This document shows positions 1 to 10,317 of a DNA stretch of 27,652 nt, one piece after another. Within the stretch, counting starts at the first letter, position 1; every line of letters starts with the position of its first letter. The DNA is from Hysterium pulicare CBS 123377 (taxonomy: Eukaryota; Ascomycota; Dothideomycetes; Hysteriales; Hysteriaceae): contig AJFK01000241.1 in NCBI GenBank assembly GCA_000467715.1, positions 1-27,652 on the forward strand, given 5' to 3'. Below the pieces are notes generated by a model, which saw nothing but the letters and a program-made list of their open reading frames with translations, searched no databases and had not been told where the DNA came from. The position numbers were made by a program, and so were the translations under genes.

Positions 1-701
1 GGCATTTGGACTTTCAGAAGATACTAAAGAAGTCATCGCGCAGAGAGTGGCTGGGTCTCTAGGCATAGACTACTCTACCGCTCGTCGCATCGGCTTTTTG
101 GAGGACCAGTACGCACACCGGGAGGGTACGGTCGTGATTACTATGGCCCGGGAGAATCTTTGGTTCAGACATTATATCCATGAGGAATTTCAGAACAGAA
201 CCCCGCCAGCTATGGCACGAGCTTTGTGTTGCTCAACTCGAGAAGGAAGAAGTACAAGAGATAATCGACTTTGACGGAGACGAAGCTGTTGATCTATTCG
301 TCCGGTCGGATTTCCGTGTATTTGAGACCGATATGGGTAAAGGAATTTCCTGGGCCTTGATGACTTCGCGTGGGGAAAGCTTGCATCAAGATTGTCGCGA
401 CGCAGTTGCCGCTGAGATGAACAAGGAATCCTTAGACCAGGTGACTTCTTTGAAAAAGCTGGCGACTGAAGTATACAAGGGCTGGTATCCATACGTGGGC
501 AAGCCTTCTGACTGGCTGTTTCTTATGACACTGACAGTGTTAACAGTCGAGGCTCGTGATAAGGAACTTTTACCGCCAATTGAGGACCAAGCCTTTCAAG
601 TCATGACGCGGAGGCTCATCGAAGCTGCGGGCTTTTGTATGGATGAAGGTGTAAACCCGGACGGTGATTTCGGACGCTGGTGGATAGGCATACCAAGTTG
701 A
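1..701 (+). CDS. Unrecognised protein, 3' part of a gene cut by the left edge
   Basis: Two overlapping open frames together look like the end of one gene. The first is open from position 2 to about 125; the second runs to a TGA at 699-701 and ends in GRWWIGIPS. A 43-nt GT...AG segment (126-168) joins them in phase and gives one open product of about 218 residues before the left edge. The intron is short and lacks a clear branch site, so a one-base frameshift is the alternative. The product is acidic and mostly helical in composition, with a Trp-rich stretch (KGWYPYVGKPSDWLFLMTL) that could be a buried helix. I recognise no family, signal peptide or catalytic motif. The 5' end lies outside the window. 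Coding status is fairly likely; function is unknown. Confidence 0.5.
126..168 (+). other. Possible 43-nt intron in the left-edge gene
   Basis: The segment starts GTACGG and ends TTCAG. Removing it joins the frame open from position 2 to the frame that ends at 701, through a phase-1 split codon (G|AC). It is at the lower limit of fungal intron size and has no good CTAAC branch site. Confidence 0.35.
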
Positions 702-1152
702 TTTATACCTTTTGATGGATAGTAGTGTCCTATTGTGGAAATTTTTGACGCATGCCGCGGTCTATAACACTAGACAATCATAATATAATGAGAGAAGACG
801 AATGGATGTTAGTCAACATGTGCAAAAGTGTTAAGATCGTCAAGCTGTGAGTCCTTCATGAAGGATAGTTGGGGGCTGATGTAGCCCATCATCATTGTTT
901 GCATATTCCAACACAAAGTGAGAAGGACAGAAGGCAAGCCACTTCGACCGCCAGAGGGAATGTTTCCGTGAACAACCTTCGCCTCTAGAAAATTACCTCA
1001 CGGGCACTTGAAGAAGACAAGATGGTGATGATGGTGGGCGTTCCTCAATGGTGCAGTTGTGTGATGGTGTCAAAGAAGGAGAAGGCGGGAAAGAGATTGG
1101 GATGACTAAGGAAACGCCCACTTTCCCCATGCGCGACAGGAACATCACCACC

Positions 1153-1185
1153 ATCATGCAGCATCATGCAGCATCATGCAGCATC
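1153..1185. repeat. Short tandem repeat, GCAGCATCAT unit
   Basis: About three direct copies of a 10-bp unit (GCAGCATCAT) follow a CATCACCACCATCAT run. This is a simple microsatellite-like array, with no spacers and no inferred function. Confidence 0.8.
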
Positions 1186-1460
1186 TGGTCCTTGCCCCTC
1201 TGGCTGGTCTTGGAAACAACCTTATCACATCCAAACTGCCTGAATGGTAAGGATCTGCAAGGAACCACGATCAACACGCCCATTCAACGGTCGTTCCGCT
1301 GCTGGCCCTGGCCGGCTTGGCGCAGGTGCTCCGCTTAAAAGCGTGCAACCTTCCCAAGCAGGCAAAGAGCTGGCCTCACATCCTTCCACCTCCCCGCCGT
1401 GGAAGGATTACTTTTAATCAATGCTCAATGGCGAAATCCAAGAGGACTGTGCCACCCACG

Positions 1461-1466
1461 TATAAA
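1461..1466 (+). promoter_or_regulatory. TATA box candidate of the sedolisin gene
   Basis: TATAAA lies 92 nt upstream of the sedolisin ATG and is followed by a pyrimidine-rich stretch (about 1500-1545) typical of fungal transcription start regions. The position is plausible; no other support is available from sequence alone. Confidence 0.5.
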
Positions 1467-1552
1467 GGCCATGCGTGCTCCTCTGCTGCGAGACGTGAGC
1501 TCGCCGTCAACTGTATCGCTGTCGTCGTCCCCATCCTCATTGTCTGTCCACA

Positions 1553-3742
1553 ATGCGCGCATTCACTACCTTACTTTCGTTGGCAATTGTTGCTCAGACT
1601 GCCTTTGGCAGCCCCATCAAGGCTCGTTCTCCTTATGTCGTGAAGGAAACACATACTGCACCGCGCCAATGGACGAAACTGGGACGTGCGAACGGTGCTC
1701 AGAAAGTCCATCTGCAGATTGGACTGAAGCAGAGTCGATTCGATGAGCTGGAGAGGCACTTGTATGAAGGTAAGTCGGCCAATTATTATGATCGCGTTCC
1801 GGAGCAGCTTCAGACTGTAAGCATGCCTCGGCATCATTTAGCCTTCCAAACTTGGAAGCCTGTAAGCAGCCGATACGAGCTTGTAATCTATAGTACCTTG
1901 GCTTTATGGTACACCGCGTTGTGATGCCTGTACAACGCTGCTCAGACGGCACTTTGAAGCAACAGCAAGGGCATCTCTATACACAGCTTGAAGTCGGGAT
2001 TGGAGGTTTCCTGGTGAGCAATGACTGATTTGAAATAGTCTCCGACCCAGCCCATGCTCGATACGGCCAACATCTAAGCCTAGACGACGTTAACGAGCTC
2101 GTCAAGCCCACCAAAGATGCTCTTGATCTTGTGCAAGAATGGCTCAAGGAGAACGGTGTCAGCGATATGAGCTACAGCTCTGCCAAAGATTGGATCATAA
2201 TCTCCATTCCTATCGAGTTTGCCGAGCGGCTCTTGGACACGGAGTATCACACCTTCGAGCACAAAGATGGAACCCGTCTGGTCCGCACATCTCGCTGGTC
2301 CCTACCTGCGCATCTTCATGAGCATGTTGATGCCATTCAGCCCACTACTTCGTTCTTCCGGACACCGGCTCAAAAGGTTCAATATGTCGAATCTCCACCC
2401 GTTGTCCCACCATCATACAAACGCCCTACCGATGACGACATTGCGAAAGTGTGTAACGTTAGCTCTGTGACGCCGCAGTGCTTCGAAACGCTCTACAAGA
2501 CCAAAGGCTACAAGCCGAAGGCGGCGGGGAAGAACAAGGTTGGGTTCACCAACTATCTTGGCGAGATCCCTATCCGACCGGACACGAAAAAATTCCTTGC
2601 TAGGTACCGACCATCGGACATTCAGGCCGCTGACACCTTCAAAATGATTTCCATTGCAGATGGCCCGGTTCAAGATGGACCTTTGACATACAACCAATCT
2701 CTAGGAGGAATTTCAAAGGAGGCAAACCTCGATGTCCAAGCAATTTCCGGCATAAGTTTCCCAACTCCCATCACAGCATACTCAACAGGTGGAGAGCCGC
2801 CTTTTATTCCAGACACGAACACACAAACCGATACAAACGAACCATACCTCGTCTGGGTCAACTGGCTCCTTAATCAAACAAACATCCCCCAAGTCATCAG
2901 CACCTCCTACGGCGACGACGAACAAACAGTTCCAAAATCTTACGCCGAGCGCGTCTGCCGCCAGTTCGCCCAGGTAGGAGCAAGAGGCACATCCCTTCTC
3001 TTCTCTAGCGGCGATAGCGGTGCCGGCCAACCGGGAAATTGTATAAGCAACGACGGGCAGAACAGGACGATGTTCACGCCGGAATTCCCTGCCGCCTGTC
3101 CATACGTCACAGCCGTTGGCGCAACGATGAACTTCGAGCCCGAGATGGCCGTCTACAGAGCCCCGTACAACGACACCCATGGGAATCACCACGGTCTGTA
3201 TGCCAGCGGTTCTGGATTCAGTAATTACTTCCCCACACCAGAGTATCAGAAAGAAGTCGTAAGCGAGTACATCGACAACCTCGACGGCAAATACGACGGT
3301 CTCTACAACAAATGTAAGTTCCCCTTCAACCCGACCCAGCCCCTCTGACCTAACCCTTCCCGACTAACCCCTTCCAGCCGGCCGCGGCTACCCCGACATC
3401 TCCGCCCAAGGCCTCTACTTCTCCTACGTCTGGAACAACACCTTCGGCGTCATCTCCGGCACCAGCGCCTCCTGCCCCCTCACATCCGGCATCATCTCCC
3501 TCGTCAACGACGCCCTCCTCGCCGCCGGCAAACCCGCCCTCGGCTTCCTGAACCCCTGGATCTACTCAAAGGGCTACGAGGGCTTCACCGACATCACCGA
3601 CGGCCAGAGTTACGGGTGCGATACGGATGGGTTTCCGGCTACGGAGGGCTGGGATGCTGTTACGGGGTTTGGGACGCCGGATTTTAGGGAGTTGTTGAGG
3701 GTTAGTGGGGCGGATTGCGATGATGATGATGATGATGAATGA
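1553..3742 (+). CDS. Secreted sedolisin-type tripeptidyl-peptidase (S53), 3 exons
   Basis: Exons 1553-1769, 2039-3313 and 3378-3742 give 618 residues, a usual size for fungal pro-sedolisins. Sedolisins are acid serine proteases; fungal secreted members release tripeptides from protein N-termini. Residues 1-20 form a signal peptide. The propeptide follows (YGQHLS, then NELVKP, near residues 79-95). The catalytic residues are visible as the ExxxD pair (E300, D304), the oxyanion Asp in SSGDSGAG (D398) and the Ser in SGTSAS (S527). A Ca-site-like FTDITDG segment lies near the C-terminus. The exon 1-2 join (phase 1) restores the family pattern around YEVSDP. The first intron is unusually long (269 nt); the second is 64 nt with a CTAAC branch site. 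The last residues are six Asp and one Glu from a GAT run. Secretion and proteolysis are secure; the exact specificity is not. Confidence 0.93.
1770..2038 (+). other. Long (269-nt) intron 1 of the sedolisin gene
   Basis: The donor GTAAGT and acceptor AAATAG restore the conserved propeptide frame. Its length is about two to six times that of most other introns in the window, and it contains further splice-like sites (GTAAGC near 1817 and 1861, GTGAGC near 2014). It may be nested or alternatively spliced. Confidence 0.7.
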
Positions 3743-4521
3743 ATGGGGAGGGGATATGGGATTGGGTGTAGGGGGAAAAGTTCGGGGGGTGCAGCGGCGC
3801 ATGTACCCGCGCGTTCTATCGCTGGCTTGTGGGTGGTGATGGTGATGTATATGTATTATCTCTCATGAGAAAGAAAAGCAAAATGGATTGCTAAATGAAT
3901 AAGCAAAGTGTCTGTACAGAACATTGCAGAATAAGATCGCAGACTAAAAGGGGTGTACATCACGTGTTAAGCCATTTGACCTTGAAGGTTGGAAGCCTCC
4001 TCGTCTAAACTTGCTTATCGACGCTAGAAAGGTGGTCTAAAATAAGCCTCGTTTAGTTACAAAAATATAGCGCGTAAAAGCGATATACACAGCGAGAAAC
4101 ACTAAGCTTTAGGTGTCGTGATTAGTAAACAGGCTTCAGAGTAGGTGCTTCCCTAGTAAGTGCTTCCCTAGTATGCTTCCCTGGTAAGTAAGTAGTAGAA
4201 ATTGTCAATTACTTATTAAGAAAGCATTACCACCTACCTACCTAGGTACAGAGAATCTGACAATCGTTTTAAATCCAACCACAGGGTACTCGCCCGACGC
4301 GCCAAGACTGCGCTGGTCGAGTAAGAGTGCGCCTTGCTCGCTGCCACAATATGCAGGAGACAGAAACGAGGCCTATTAGTAGTTGGGCATCAAAACAGGG
4401 CGCATCTACGGAGTAGATAAGCCTTGTCGAAGGACTGGAGGTGCGGGGTTAAATACTCTCCCATTCCCCTCGAGCAAGGCCGTTTGTTTGAAGCTATTTA
4501 TATCAGGTAGCCTTATACAAC
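3743..4521. other. Intergenic region, AT-rich, with short repeats
   Basis: No gene is seen. The stretch is AT-rich (about 3850-4260) and contains a short degenerate tandem repeat around TGCTTCCCTAGTA (4145-4190) and a CCTACCTACCTAGGTA palindrome-like run near 4235. The last part is the probable promoter of the gene starting at 4522. Confidence 0.6.
4145..4190. repeat. Degenerate tandem repeat, TGCTTCCCTAGTA
   Basis: Three imperfect copies of a 12-14 bp unit (TGCTTCCCTAGTA, TGCTTCCCTAGTA, TGCTTCCCTGGTA) are separated by 0-2 bases. No function is apparent. Confidence 0.7.
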
Positions 4522-5469
4522 ATGCAGAATTGTACCATCGCAGCAAACTTCACATTACCCACCTTCTGCAGTTCGTTATGGGCTGTAACCGCTACCTCCG
4601 TCTGGTCCTCCAACTACCTGTTACTGAGTCGCTTTCTGGGCACGGTCAAGAGCACAGTTTCGACGACGCGAGTGACCGCAATAGCTACGCTCAACGACCT
4701 AGAGACGAACTGCTTGCCCGGTCCTGTCGGGTGCAGTTTTTCCTACAGTGGTGCGCGTTGTCCTTCTGGGTATACAGCCCTGAGTACAGGAATTGCAGAT
4801 GGGTATACGTCGGAAATCTGCTGTCTTGGGTAGGAAACTCCATCGGCACTAGGAAGTGAAGATTGCTAATCATCGAAGCTCCACTGTAAAATGGGGATTG
4901 TTTCAAACGAGTGGAAATGAGTTAACCAGCGAGGTTTGTATTGCGCAACTTCCATTCGGGACGCGAACAGGCCTTACAAGTACCACAATACTGGAGGCTG
5001 CCAACGGCACCACTGCGACCATGACTGCAAATGTAATAATCATGTCTGAAGTTGCCATTGTGGTTACATACACTTCCGTGAGCTCAAGCTCAAGTCCGGC
5101 CTCCCCAGCCTCCAGCTCTATCCTGGCATCGAGCAGTGCCCCTTCCACGACTGCCCCCACATCTACAGCGTCCGCACCCTCGTCCCATGACCATTTGAGC
5201 ACAGGCGCCAAAGCCGGAACAGGCGTTGGAGCGAGCATTGTCGCAATCATATTTGTTAGCCTCCTCGCTTGGGTGTTGCTCCGCCGACGACGCCGTAGTC
5301 GTTTGATGCGAGAGCAGAGCTTCAGAGTTTTGGAATAAAGGTGCACGGACAGGCAGTGGACAAATCCGAGAATGCGAGGGAGATTGAAGGTGAGAGGATA
5401 TACGAGATGCCTGATACTGGTCAGCCTGTTGAAATGGGAGAACATCGCGCGAGGGAGCCGGAAGATTGA
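4522..5469 (+). CDS. Single-pass membrane protein with Ser/Thr-rich stalk
   Basis: Exon 1 is 4522-4829. A 49-nt intron (4830-4878, branch GCTAATC, acceptor GAAG) leads into exon 2. The product has a Cys-containing N-terminal region (CPSGYTAL..., then EICCLG), a Ser/Ala/Thr/Pro-rich stalk (about residues 170-210), one membrane helix (about 216-238) and an Arg-rich cytoplasmic start (RRRRR). This layout is common in fungal cell-surface sensor-like proteins; no ligand or partner can be named. The simple reading stops at 5338 (255 residues). A further 40-odd codons with an acidic tail (EIEGERIYEMPDTGQPVEM) lie in another frame and end at 5467-5469. A possible second intron (5295-5356, 62 nt) joins them in phase to give 278 residues; a frameshift is the alternative. 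No cleavable signal peptide is obvious, so an upstream exon may be missing. Confidence 0.68.
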
Positions 5470-5747
5470 GTTCATGTATTGATTGCGAGCGTAGCGTACG
5501 TAATAATGAGTGGTATCCTATGTGCCCTTTAGGAAGCTTGAAGACTTGCATCTTTGACGTTTTAGACTCAACATTTTTTTAACCCGCTCCCGGTGGCCGT
5601 GATTAAAGAAGCATACACAAGGAATTTTAAGTAGGATTTCCGTTAATCCTTCCATCATCTCATTCGACTCTCAACCCTCGAAACGCCACACACCATGCAT
5701 CATAACGCATTAAGCAGCCACAAACACCAAACTTTTGTCTCACATCC
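5470..5747. other. Convergent intergenic gap
   Basis: This gap between the convergent membrane-protein and pescadillo genes has no recognisable gene. It should hold both 3' UTRs. Confidence 0.6.
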
Positions 5748-7935
5748 CTAAGCATCCCCAACCTTCCCACCCTTTCCCTTGTCAAGCTTTCTTCGCTTCT
5801 TTCTCAATGCCTCTGCCTCCTTATCTCTCTTCTGCGTCCCATGTTCGATCCTATCCAGCAACTTCCTCTTTCGTTGTGGCAACATCATCTTCAATCTCTC
5901 TCTCTCCTCTTGCTCCTGCTTGCGTTTCTTCTCAGCTTTCTTGCGGACTTCGGACTTCTTGTTCTTGGGGGCGCTTGCGCCGTTTAGGCTGTCGAGTGGG
6001 ATGCCGGTAGCTTCAGCTTCCAATTCGCGTTGGTGTTGGAGTCTCAAGGCTTCGGAGTCGGAAATATCGGATTCGGCTTCGGATTCTATACCATCCCATT
6101 CTTCGCGTGCGATGGCATGCTCGTCATCTTCCTCTTCTTCGGACTCGGATTCCGAGACTGCAACGTCCATGCCTTCGCCTGTTTCGATTGAGTCTTCACG
6201 GTCAAGTAGGGCATCTCCATTCTGTGCTCTATTCTGCTTAGGCGCTTCAACTTCGCTTTCCGCATCCTCTTCGCCTTCCACTTCTTCGTCAAGCTCTGCC
6301 TCAAACTCCTCAGCCTCGCCTTCCCGCTCTTGCTCCTCAAGTGGTAGATTTGGATCATATTGGCCTTTCTTAGGTTTCACCCAAGGACTTAGATGCGGTG
6401 GTAATGTCGCTCCAGGCGCATACAAATCTGGTCTTAGAAGCTTCCCTTGATTGACGCAATCCCAGACCCACTGAGGCTGTATATATGTCCGCCCCGGCAT
6501 CCTTGATCGCGGCCATTGTGCCTTATGTGCAGGCGCATCCTCGTTTTCTGCTGGCGGCTGGTCGGGAACGGCTGGTAGACTGTCGTGTGGAAGGGCTGGT
6601 CGGTCAACGATTTGATGGGTTATTGATGGGTCAGATTCGTTGGTTGTAAAGGCACCGTCGCCGAGGATACTATCCCATCCAACGCGTTTACATCCGAAGG
6701 CTTTGAGGATGAATTCGAGGGGTGCACGGGGCGTTTCTCGAGAGATGTAGAATGTGAATGGCGCAAATAAAGAGGCCGCTTCTGTGCTACTTGCTTGTGG
6801 CTGGGGTAGTATATCTGCATCTTGTGCTGTGGTCTCGAAATTATCAATCGCTTCGGTGTTTTCGTCTTCGTCAACTTTTACGAGCGATGTTTGTTCCTCG
6901 TTTTCGGTTCCTTCTGCGGTTGAATTGGTAGCGATTCGATCCGCCTCTGCTTGGGCTTCCGCGGATGTAATTGTTTGTTGTACATCACCATCTGTCGTGG
7001 GTTCTTCGTCTCTTGCCACACCTTTTCCTTCCAGCTGGAACGCTCCTAGCTCGCCTCCGCGCTCATCGCTGCTCGCATTGAATTTGGGTGGGTATACGAG
7101 GCCCACCGAAGTATAAAGCCTGAAGTTAACGAACCCAAGAAGTGTCGTGTAGAATTCGATGAATGTGCCCATTATCCGGAAATCGATATCTCCGCCAGTC
7201 CTTTGCACAAATTTGTATGGCACGAGCCATAATATATCTTGTCCTTGTATGGTCGCCTGGTAGTAGATACCTTTTATCGAGAGGAAAGTTTTTCGCAACG
7301 AATGGGAAACGATCACGTAATGTTCGAACTCAAGACACAATCGTTGGCAGAGAGCGATCGTCTTAGGGGGTACATGGGGCGTGGACGGCAAGTTGCCGAA
7401 CAGATATAGCATAGACAAGGCATCATCCAGGTCTCGCAGAGCGTCGATGAAGGTCGGATATCTTTCTTTTATGATATGATCGAGTGTGATTTTGGGAATG
7501 TGCGTCTTCTCTAACCGGGATGCATCTCCGACTTCGCCTCGGCCAAGGGCACGGCCAATTTTCTTCGCTACAGCTTTATGTTCTCGGAACTTGTTCAAGA
7601 GGGGTTCGTGAAAAAGGTATTGGATGTCTTTCGTGTAGTAGAACGTGGTAGATGGAGTGGCGGTCTTGGAAACCTTCTTCTTGTTTCGAGGTTCGCGAGG
7701 ATAGATACCCTTGAAGATGCATAGTCTCCGGAAATCTGGTAGAGATATTTGCAGCTTCTTCACCGCTCGAGTTCTGGTTATGAAGTTCTTAGCCGCACCA
7801 GAAGTTCCTACGAAGCATTTAGCACAAGTTCAGGGATTGGGACTGCATATAATGGAAAATGGGTTGAGCGGCTGCAGAGATCTTGAGGAACGAGGAAGAA
7901 GCATTAGTCTTACCTTTTTTCTTTATGCGCCCCAT
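5748..7935 (-). CDS. NOP7: Pescadillo homolog, 60S ribosome biogenesis factor
   Basis: The exons are 7914-7935 (22 nt, from the ATG) and 5748-7807, joined across a 106-nt intron, giving 693 residues. The tiny first exon restores the expected start MGRIKKKG, followed by [20 protein letters not shown]. Pescadillo/Nop7 acts in the nucleolus with Erb1 and Ytm1 (PeBoW complex) in pre-rRNA processing and 60S assembly. The N-terminal pescadillo domain fills roughly residues 5-265 ([28 protein letters not shown]). A BRCT domain lies at about 355-465 (FYISRETPR ... [13 protein letters not shown]). The C-terminal third is very acidic and ends in a Lys/Arg-rich coiled coil typical of the family. Its start faces the PIG-U gene across about 190 bp. 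Family assignment is secure. Confidence 0.95.
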
Positions 7936-8126
7936 TGTCGTTGATCCTTTGAAGTTACGGCATGCAAAGCTCCAAAAATGCGGGTTGCGATAAAAAAATA
8001 TTAGCGTGATTATACTCGGCGCACGTTGTTCCGTTCCGTCCTCCGACTTGGCATTAAGCTCCGTTTGGATACACCTCCACGACTCAATTCCGCAATATGG
8101 AAGAATTATCGAGGTAGCAGCTTGCT
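7936..8126. promoter_or_regulatory. Shared divergent promoter region NOP7 / PIG-U
   Basis: Only 191 bp separate the two start codons, so both promoters and both 5' UTRs must share this stretch. It contains an AT-rich segment (AAAAAAATATTAGC near 7993). No specific factor site was identified with confidence. Confidence 0.6.
8097..8117 (+). promoter_or_regulatory. Possible upstream ORF before PIG-U
   Basis: ATG at 8097 opens a six-codon frame (MEELSR) that stops at 8115-8117, nine bases before the main ATG at 8127. If transcription starts upstream of 8097, this uORF could reduce or regulate PIG-U translation. The transcription start is unknown. Confidence 0.35.
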
Positions 8127-9612
8127 ATGGCAACTGACCAACAAAAAGCGCTTCTATTTGGCGCTGCTGCGGCAGTACGCTTACTGCTGTTTACTGCCTT
8201 CCCGTCCTTACCAAATCTCCTAACTGGCCGTGTTGAGATTTCGACACCTGTTACCAGCTTCAAGAGACGTACGTTCAAGCTGAGAGACTAGATCTGTTGT
8301 ATAAAGCGCTGACCTGAGTAATCTTATCTAGTTCAAGAGGGAGTCTTCCTATATACGCATAATGTCTCTCCATACGACGGCGGCATATTCCACCAGGTAC
8401 ACAACCTCTACTAGAATACCGCGTCGAGCTATGCCTTACGCTCATAGGCTCCTCTACTTCTGCCACTATTCTCCCTCCTACCAAATCCGGTATATCATCC
8501 GTTTGCGACCAATCTGTTCTATACAGCCATTGACATTCTTGGGGCAAATGCTTTGATGCAAATCGCAGAGACAGGACAGTCTGTTGTGCCCAGGCTATTT
8601 AAATCATCACGGAAAGATTTACGCTGGAGTAGCGTTGCAATTGGCGCAAGGTTAGATATTAGCTATCATCTTCAGGCTTCCTGGCTAATGTTTGCTCTAC
8701 AGCTTCCTATTCAATCCTTTCACAGTCATAACATGCATTGCTCGCCCCACGTCCGCCTTGACTAATTTCTTCATTCTGACCGCGATCGCAAAAGCCGCAC
8801 AAGGTGCTAGTATTACGTTCGTCCTCGCACTATCGTTCGCCTCCTATCTCGCTTTACATCCTATACTTCTCTTCCCACCGCTCGTGCTCCTCTGTTACGA
8901 TGTGCGCGTCACGAAATCGAATACACCCCCGAACCCCTTGGTGTACTCCATATCCAATATATCTGGTCTTGCTGGAGCCTTAAGCATGCTTTTATATCTT
9001 TCAAGACTACTCACCGGATCATGGGAATTCCTAGCCGCAACTTACGGCGTGCGACTGTTGCTCCCTGACTTGACACCAAACGTTGGTCTATGGTGGTACT
9101 TTTTCACCGAAATGTTTGACTCTTTCCGGGAGTTTTTTCTCGGTGTCTTTTGGTTACATATGGCTTCCTATGTTGGAGGTCTCACTTTTCGATTGCGGCG
9201 GCAACCGTTATTCGTTGCTTGCACATTGACCGGGATCTTCGCGATTTTTCAACCATACCCTAGCATTTCCGATAGCGCATTGTATCTTTCCCTTGTACCA
9301 TTATTTCGGCATCTTTTCCCTTGTAAGTCCCCATCCGTCCATCATGGAGGTGAGTCGAACTGACCTGTGCCAGTAATGCGTTACAGCTTTCTAGCATCCT
9401 CGACCCTTCTGTATGCCTCATTTCTTGGTCCCGCGTTCTACTATCTTTGGATATATGCAGGCTCTGGCAACGCCAACTTTTTCTATGCAATTACTTTGGT
9501 GTGGAGCCTTGGTTTGTCTGTCATCGTTGGGGATTCGCTCTATGCCGCTCTTCGAGATGAGCTAGATGTAGACCGGCCCGAGCTGTGTGGGAAAGAAGTC
9601 AAACGAATATGA
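8127..9612 (+). CDS. GPI transamidase subunit PIG-U (Gab1/Cdc91-like), 5 exons
   Basis: Exons 8127-8268, 8332-8396, 8448-8650, 8703-9322 and 9374-9612 give 422 residues, close to family size. PIG-U is a multi-pass ER membrane subunit of the GPI transamidase, which attaches GPI anchors to C-terminal signals of secretory proteins. Family hallmarks read straight through the splice joins: VEISTPVTSFKR at the end of exon 1, YTHNVSPYDGGIFHQ in exon 2, APLLLPLFSLLP at the start of exon 3, and FLFNPFTVITCIARPTS spanning exons 3-4. The chain is strongly hydrophobic with many membrane helices and a short charged C-terminus ending KEVKRI. All four introns are 51-63 nt. The start is chosen because it gives the conserved N-terminal helix. 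Identity is secure. Confidence 0.93.
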
Positions 9613-10317
9613 AGTCATGAGATTTCAAACAGAATACACATACTTTCTCGATCCCTCTAAAAGAATGCTTGTGTATGCAATATCTTCTGGTTGCCATTCC
9701 TTCATGTCCACTCTTGAAGCTAAGATAACGGAATAGTCAAATGGCCCAAATCCAGCCCCGTATACGTCACATTGTGACATCTTTAGGCCTCCTCATACAC
9801 CATGATGCTCGAATGTCAGTCATCTGATTTTCTCACGTGATACACCAGTCCGCAAAGATTCACTTCACATGTCTGACCTTGTCCCTCCAATAGTCTCCCA
9901 TCTCCCCCTTCAATTCTGACATGGTTAGGAACTATGACCACGATTATCAGAAGAGTTAATCTGGATGGTCGCACAAGTCGTCCAGGCATTACTAGTGTGG
10001 CGCCACTGTATATGCAACGCGTGCGGTGAAAGATGTGATATATCACAATTGCGAGGACGCGTAAAGTGCAGCAAACGCGCAATTTCACTTCACTTTCTCA
10101 CCTGGCCCAGCAACAGTTTTTCACCGCCGAAATCCAGTTGTCGAGACTGTTGCCTAGCCGCCCATAAATTCTTTCTTCACCTCGAGTTTCGATTCTTCTT
10201 CAACATCCTCTTCGTCCTTCAATAACAAGCTTCACGAAAGTCACATTCAGTCTTCTCTTCTTGACCCAACACGCTTCGGCTTTCAATAACCAAACAAAAC
10301 TATCGACATCTGTCATC
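9613..10317. other. Intergenic region and promoter of the gene at 10318
   Basis: No gene is seen. The last 200 bases are pyrimidine-rich with many TTCTTC-type tracts and lead into the ATG at 10318, as expected for a fungal promoter and 5' UTR. Confidence 0.6.

Larger units (their letters stand above)
702..1552. other. Intergenic region and sedolisin promoter
   Basis: No convincing gene is seen; the short open frames here lack coding character. The stretch holds a small direct repeat of a GCAGCATCAT unit (about 1153-1185), trinucleotide-like GATGGTGATGATGG runs near 1021, and the upstream region of the sedolisin gene. A CCCCGC hexamer at 1392-1397 fits the reverse complement of the CreA consensus SYGGRG, but one hexamer is weak evidence. 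Confidence 0.6.

Noticed and set aside
1153-1185. GCAGCATCAT repeats as a CRISPR-like array
   Set aside because: The units are 10 bp with no spacers, in a fungal genome; this is a simple tandem repeat.
4903-5475. 190-codon minus-strand open frame
   Set aside because: It is a shadow of the Ser/Thr-rich membrane protein on the plus strand; the Ala/Val/Glu-rich product mirrors Ser/Ala codons.
5779-6450. 223-codon Ser-rich plus-strand open frame
   Set aside because: It is antisense to the acidic tail of pescadillo, where Glu codons read as Ser/Leu on the other strand.
9816-10088. 90-codon minus-strand frame
   Set aside because: It has no start context, splice signals or recognisable domain and lies in a promoter-like stretch.
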